Of a stretch of 7,831 bases of DNA, positions 5,906 through 7,831 are shown one piece after another. A program made the position numbers and the translations under genes. Location: assembly GCA_031288935.1 (NCBI GenBank), contig JAITQL010000044.1, forward strand, positions 1 through 7,831, read 5' to 3'. Source of the stretch: Tannerella sp. (GTDB lineage Bacteria; Bacteroidota; Bacteroidia; Bacteroidales; Tannerellaceae). The notes under the pieces are model-generated. The model had not been told where the DNA came from, did not search any database, and saw only the letters and a list, made by a program, of their open reading frames with translations. Position 1 is the stretch's first letter; each line of letters opens with the position of its first letter.

Positions 5906-7315
5906 GTGAAACGAAATCATCCGTCACTCCACCGCACAAGCGTTTTGGCGCTGTGCCTGCTGTCCCTGTCCGGCCTGTTCCGTCCGGTCGCTGCCCAATC
6001 GTCAACGCCGCAGCCGCACGTCTACGAGATCCACATCAACAGCGAGATCAATCAGACGACTCAAATCTACCTCAGCCGCGGACTGGGCGAAGCGCAGTCG
6101 CTCGGCGCGGACGCCGTACTGCTCCACCTCAACACCTACGGAGGCCTTTTGGAGTCGGCGGATTCAATGCGTACCGCCATTTTATACAGCCCCATTCCCG
6201 TGTACGTGTTTATCGACAACAACGCGGCCTCGGCAGGAGCGCTGATTTCCCTGGCGTGTAAAAAAATCTACATGCGCAGGGGCGCAAGCATCGGCGCGGC
6301 GACCGTGGTAGACGGGAGCGGCGCGGAGCTGCCCGACAAGTACCAGTCCTACATGCGTTCCCTGATGCGTTCCACAGCCGAAGCGCACGGAAAAGACACG
6401 CTGGTCAGGGGACAGGACACGACCTTCCTCTGGAAACGCAACCCGCAGATCGCCGAAGCAATGGTGGACGACCGCATCGCAATTCCCAACCTCATAGATT
6501 CCGGAAAAACGCTGACCTTTACAGCCGAAGAGGCCTTGACGTGGAAGTATTGCGACGGGATCGCCGAATCGGTCGAGGAAGTCGTCACCGCCTACCTGGG
6601 GTATCCGGAATATACCCTGACCGGCTACCGTCCGTCCTGGCTGGACAGCCTGAGAGGGTTTCTCCTCAATCCGGTGCTGCAGTCCATACTGATACTGCTC
6701 ATCGTTGGCGGCATCTACTTCGAGTTGCAGACACCGGGCGTGGGCTTTCCGCTGATTGCCTCCGTCATTGCGGCCATACTCTACTTTTCGCCCCTGTATG
6801 TGGAAGGGCTGGCGGCCAACTGGGAGATTTTAATATTCGTGCTTGGCATCATACTGGTAGTGCTGGAGATCTTCGTGATACCCGGCTTCGGAGTAGCCGG
6901 CATCGGCGGAATGGTGTTGATCGTGGCCGGGTTCGTGCTCGCCCTGCTGAACAATATGACCTTTCATTTCGAGGGCGTGAGCGGCGCCGAAGTGGGAGGC
7001 GCATTCGCGACCGTCTGTGCCGGCATGATTCTGGGGATGGCAAGCGTATTTTGGCTGTCGAACCGCATCGGTGCACGGGGTCTGTTCCGCCAGGTAGCCC
7101 TGAACGCCGACCTGCAGGATTCCGTATCCGCCCCTTCGCTTGCCGGCTTGACCGGCAAAGAGGGCGTGGCGGCCACGGTGCTGCGTCCTTCGGGAAAAGT
7201 GATGATCGACGGCGAATGGTATGACGGCATATCCGAATCGGGGTTCGTGGAGAAAGGCGCCGCCGTCCGCGCAGTACGCTTCGAGAACGCGCAAGTGTAC
7301 GTGGAGAAAGTCTGA
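5906..7315 (+). CDS. NfeD-family membrane-bound serine protease (ClpP class)
   Basis: A 469-residue long-form NfeD protein. A signal peptide (about 1-31, ending RPVAAQ) is followed by a ClpP/SppA-like protease domain (about 37-235). The nucleophile is probably S109 in 'DNNAASAGALISLA', and the general-base lysine is perhaps K145 in 'PDKYQSYMRS', by analogy with the Ser-Lys dyad of archaeal homologues. About five membrane segments follow (roughly 256-273, 280-298, 305-325, 327-348, 364-384). The C-terminus (about 412-469) is a soluble NfeD OB-fold ('GKEGVAATVLRPSGKVMIDG'). Homologues work with SPFH/stomatin or flotillin-like proteins in membrane quality control and are often encoded beside them; no such gene is in this window, since the next gene is a convergent sigma factor. 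Translation starts at a GTG, the only in-frame start giving a complete signal peptide. No Shine-Dalgarno sequence. Family and topology are firm; substrate is unknown. Confidence 0.93.
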   Translation: MKRNHPSLHRTSVLALCLLSLSGLFRPVAAQSSTPQPHVYEIHINSEINQTTQIYLSRGLGEAQSLGADAVLLHLNTYGGLLESADSMRTAILYSPIPVYVFIDNNAASAGALISLACKKIYMRRGASIGAATVVDGSGAELPDKYQSYMRSLMRSTAEAHGKDTLVRGQDTTFLWKRNPQIAEAMVDDRIAIPNLIDSGKTLTFTAEEALTWKYCDGIAESVEEVVTAYLGYPEYTLTGYRPSWLDSLRGFLLNPVLQSILILLIVGGIYFELQTPGVGFPLIASVIAAILYFSPLYVEGLAANWEILIFVLGIILVVLEIFVIPGFGVAGIGGMVLIVAGFVLALLNNMTFHFEGVSGAEVGGAFATVCAGMILGMASVFWLSNRIGARGLFRQVALNADLQDSVSAPSLAGLTGKEGVAATVLRPSGKVMIDGEWYDGISESGFVEKGAAVRAVRFENAQVYVEKV

Positions 7316-7363
7316 GGACGCCTTTTCCCTTCAACCGGCGGACGGCAGGCAATCATCCGGAAC

Positions 7364-7831
7364 TTAAAAACAGCAGTTCAGTTCATCCCGAAGTTTCTTG
7401 TAGGCAATATTCATTTGCTTCTCGATTGTTTTCACCGAGATGTTGTATTTCCGGGCAATGGCTTTCTGTTTTTCGCCATTGAGTTTCTTTTCGATGAAAA
7501 TCTGACGGCATTTGGGCGGCAGGTTGTTGATGGCCTGATGAATCAGTCTTTCCACGTCGACGTCTTTGGCGATACTGCTCTCTTCATGGTTTCTGGAAAA
7601 GTCCACCGCATTGTACAGCATATCCAGTTCCTCGCTTCCGGAGTAGTAGATCTGGTTGGTACGTTTTTTCAGCCGGAGAAAATCCAGACACTTGTTTTTC
7701 AGAACAACCGTTACATAGCGGATATTATCCACGTCCCGATGCTCTTCCGTCCGGTCGACGGCATTGAATTTTGTCCAGATGTGCATGAAGGTATCCTGAA
7801 CAATGTCTTCCGCCTCCACCTCGTTTCCGAC
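7364..7831 (-). CDS. ECF-type RNA polymerase sigma-70 factor, N-terminus beyond the window
   Basis: The last 155 or so codons of a second ECF sigma factor. The frame is open to the right edge and begins there VGNEVEAEDIVQDTF, the usual middle of region 2, so the GTG at 7819 is an internal valine and not the start; some 20-40 residues are probably missing. Region 2 continues with 'FMHIWTKF', and 'NIRYVTVVLKNKCLDFLRLK' forms its end. Region 4 reads 'INNLPPKCRQIFIEKKLNGE' then 'KQKAIARKYNISVKTIEKQM', a helix-turn-helix. The style matches the 'Bacteroides expansion' sigma family that usually works with FecR anti-sigma factors and SusC/SusD-type transporters. No FecR gene lies downstream: the gene ends 48 bases from the convergent NfeD gene. 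A FecR gene elsewhere cannot be excluded. Confidence 0.92.
   Translation of the reverse strand, partial: VGNEVEAEDIVQDTFMHIWTKFNAVDRTEEHRDVDNIRYVTVVLKNKCLDFLRLKKRTNQIYYSGSEELDMLYNAVDFSRNHEESSIAKDVDVERLIHQAINNLPPKCRQIFIEKKLNGEKQKAIARKYNISVKTIEKQMNIAYKKLRDELNCCF

Noticed and set aside
6541..7224. 227-codon plus-strand frame inside the NfeD gene
   Set aside because: Arg-rich out-of-frame translation of the membrane and OB-fold part of NfeD, with no recognisable motif.
7820..7831. Treating the GTG at 7819 as the start of the right-hand sigma gene
   Set aside because: The four codons upstream (VGNE) continue the conserved region 2 without a stop, so the gene runs off the window.

Overview
The window looks like chromosomal DNA from a Bacteroidota bacterium, most likely of the order Bacteroidales. 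The evidence is promoters of the Bacteroides type (-7 element TAnnTTTG, -33 element TTTG) instead of E. coli-like -10/-35 boxes, start codons without Shine-Dalgarno sequences, two ECF sigma factors (one of the type expanded in Bacteroides), and protein sequences that read like Bacteroidales homologues. The coding parts are fairly GC-rich. The middle intergenic region contains a clearly AT-richer stretch.

Layout, left to right. (1) 1-140: the start of an insertion sequence, with the first 29 codons of a probable helix-turn-helix transposase on the minus strand, cut by the window edge. (2) 174-1352, minus: a Schlafen/AlbA_2-HATPase_c_4 putative regulator. (3) 1353-1588: a divergent promoter region. 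(4) 1589-3673, plus: topoisomerase III (topB, GTG start). (5) 3692-4219, plus: a Nudix hydrolase, 18 bases downstream and probably co-transcribed. (6) 4220-5257: about 1 kb without a credible gene but full of repeats. It holds a 21-bp tandem array (about 4358-4651) and then a cluster of small palindromes sharing a CGGTAGAAA tag (about 4707-5075). (7) 5258-5773, minus: a complete ECF sigma factor. (8) 5906-7315, plus: an NfeD-family membrane serine protease. (9) 7364-7831, minus: a second ECF sigma factor whose start lies beyond the right edge.

The protein-coding genes belong to known families and do not form one obvious pathway. topB and the Nudix gene look like a housekeeping pair. The protease is flanked by two sigma genes that both read leftwards, one diverging from it and one converging on it. 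No anti-sigma factor gene and no SPFH/flotillin partner for NfeD is visible in the window.

The least explained part is 4220-5257. The tandem repeat has a unit of 21 bp, two turns of the helix, with T-runs recurring in phase. The palindrome cluster has five copies of a hairpin-plus-tag module in both orientations, with a compensatory base-pair change between two copies, resembling REP/BIME elements. I see no convincing new protein system; these repeats are the best candidates for something undescribed.
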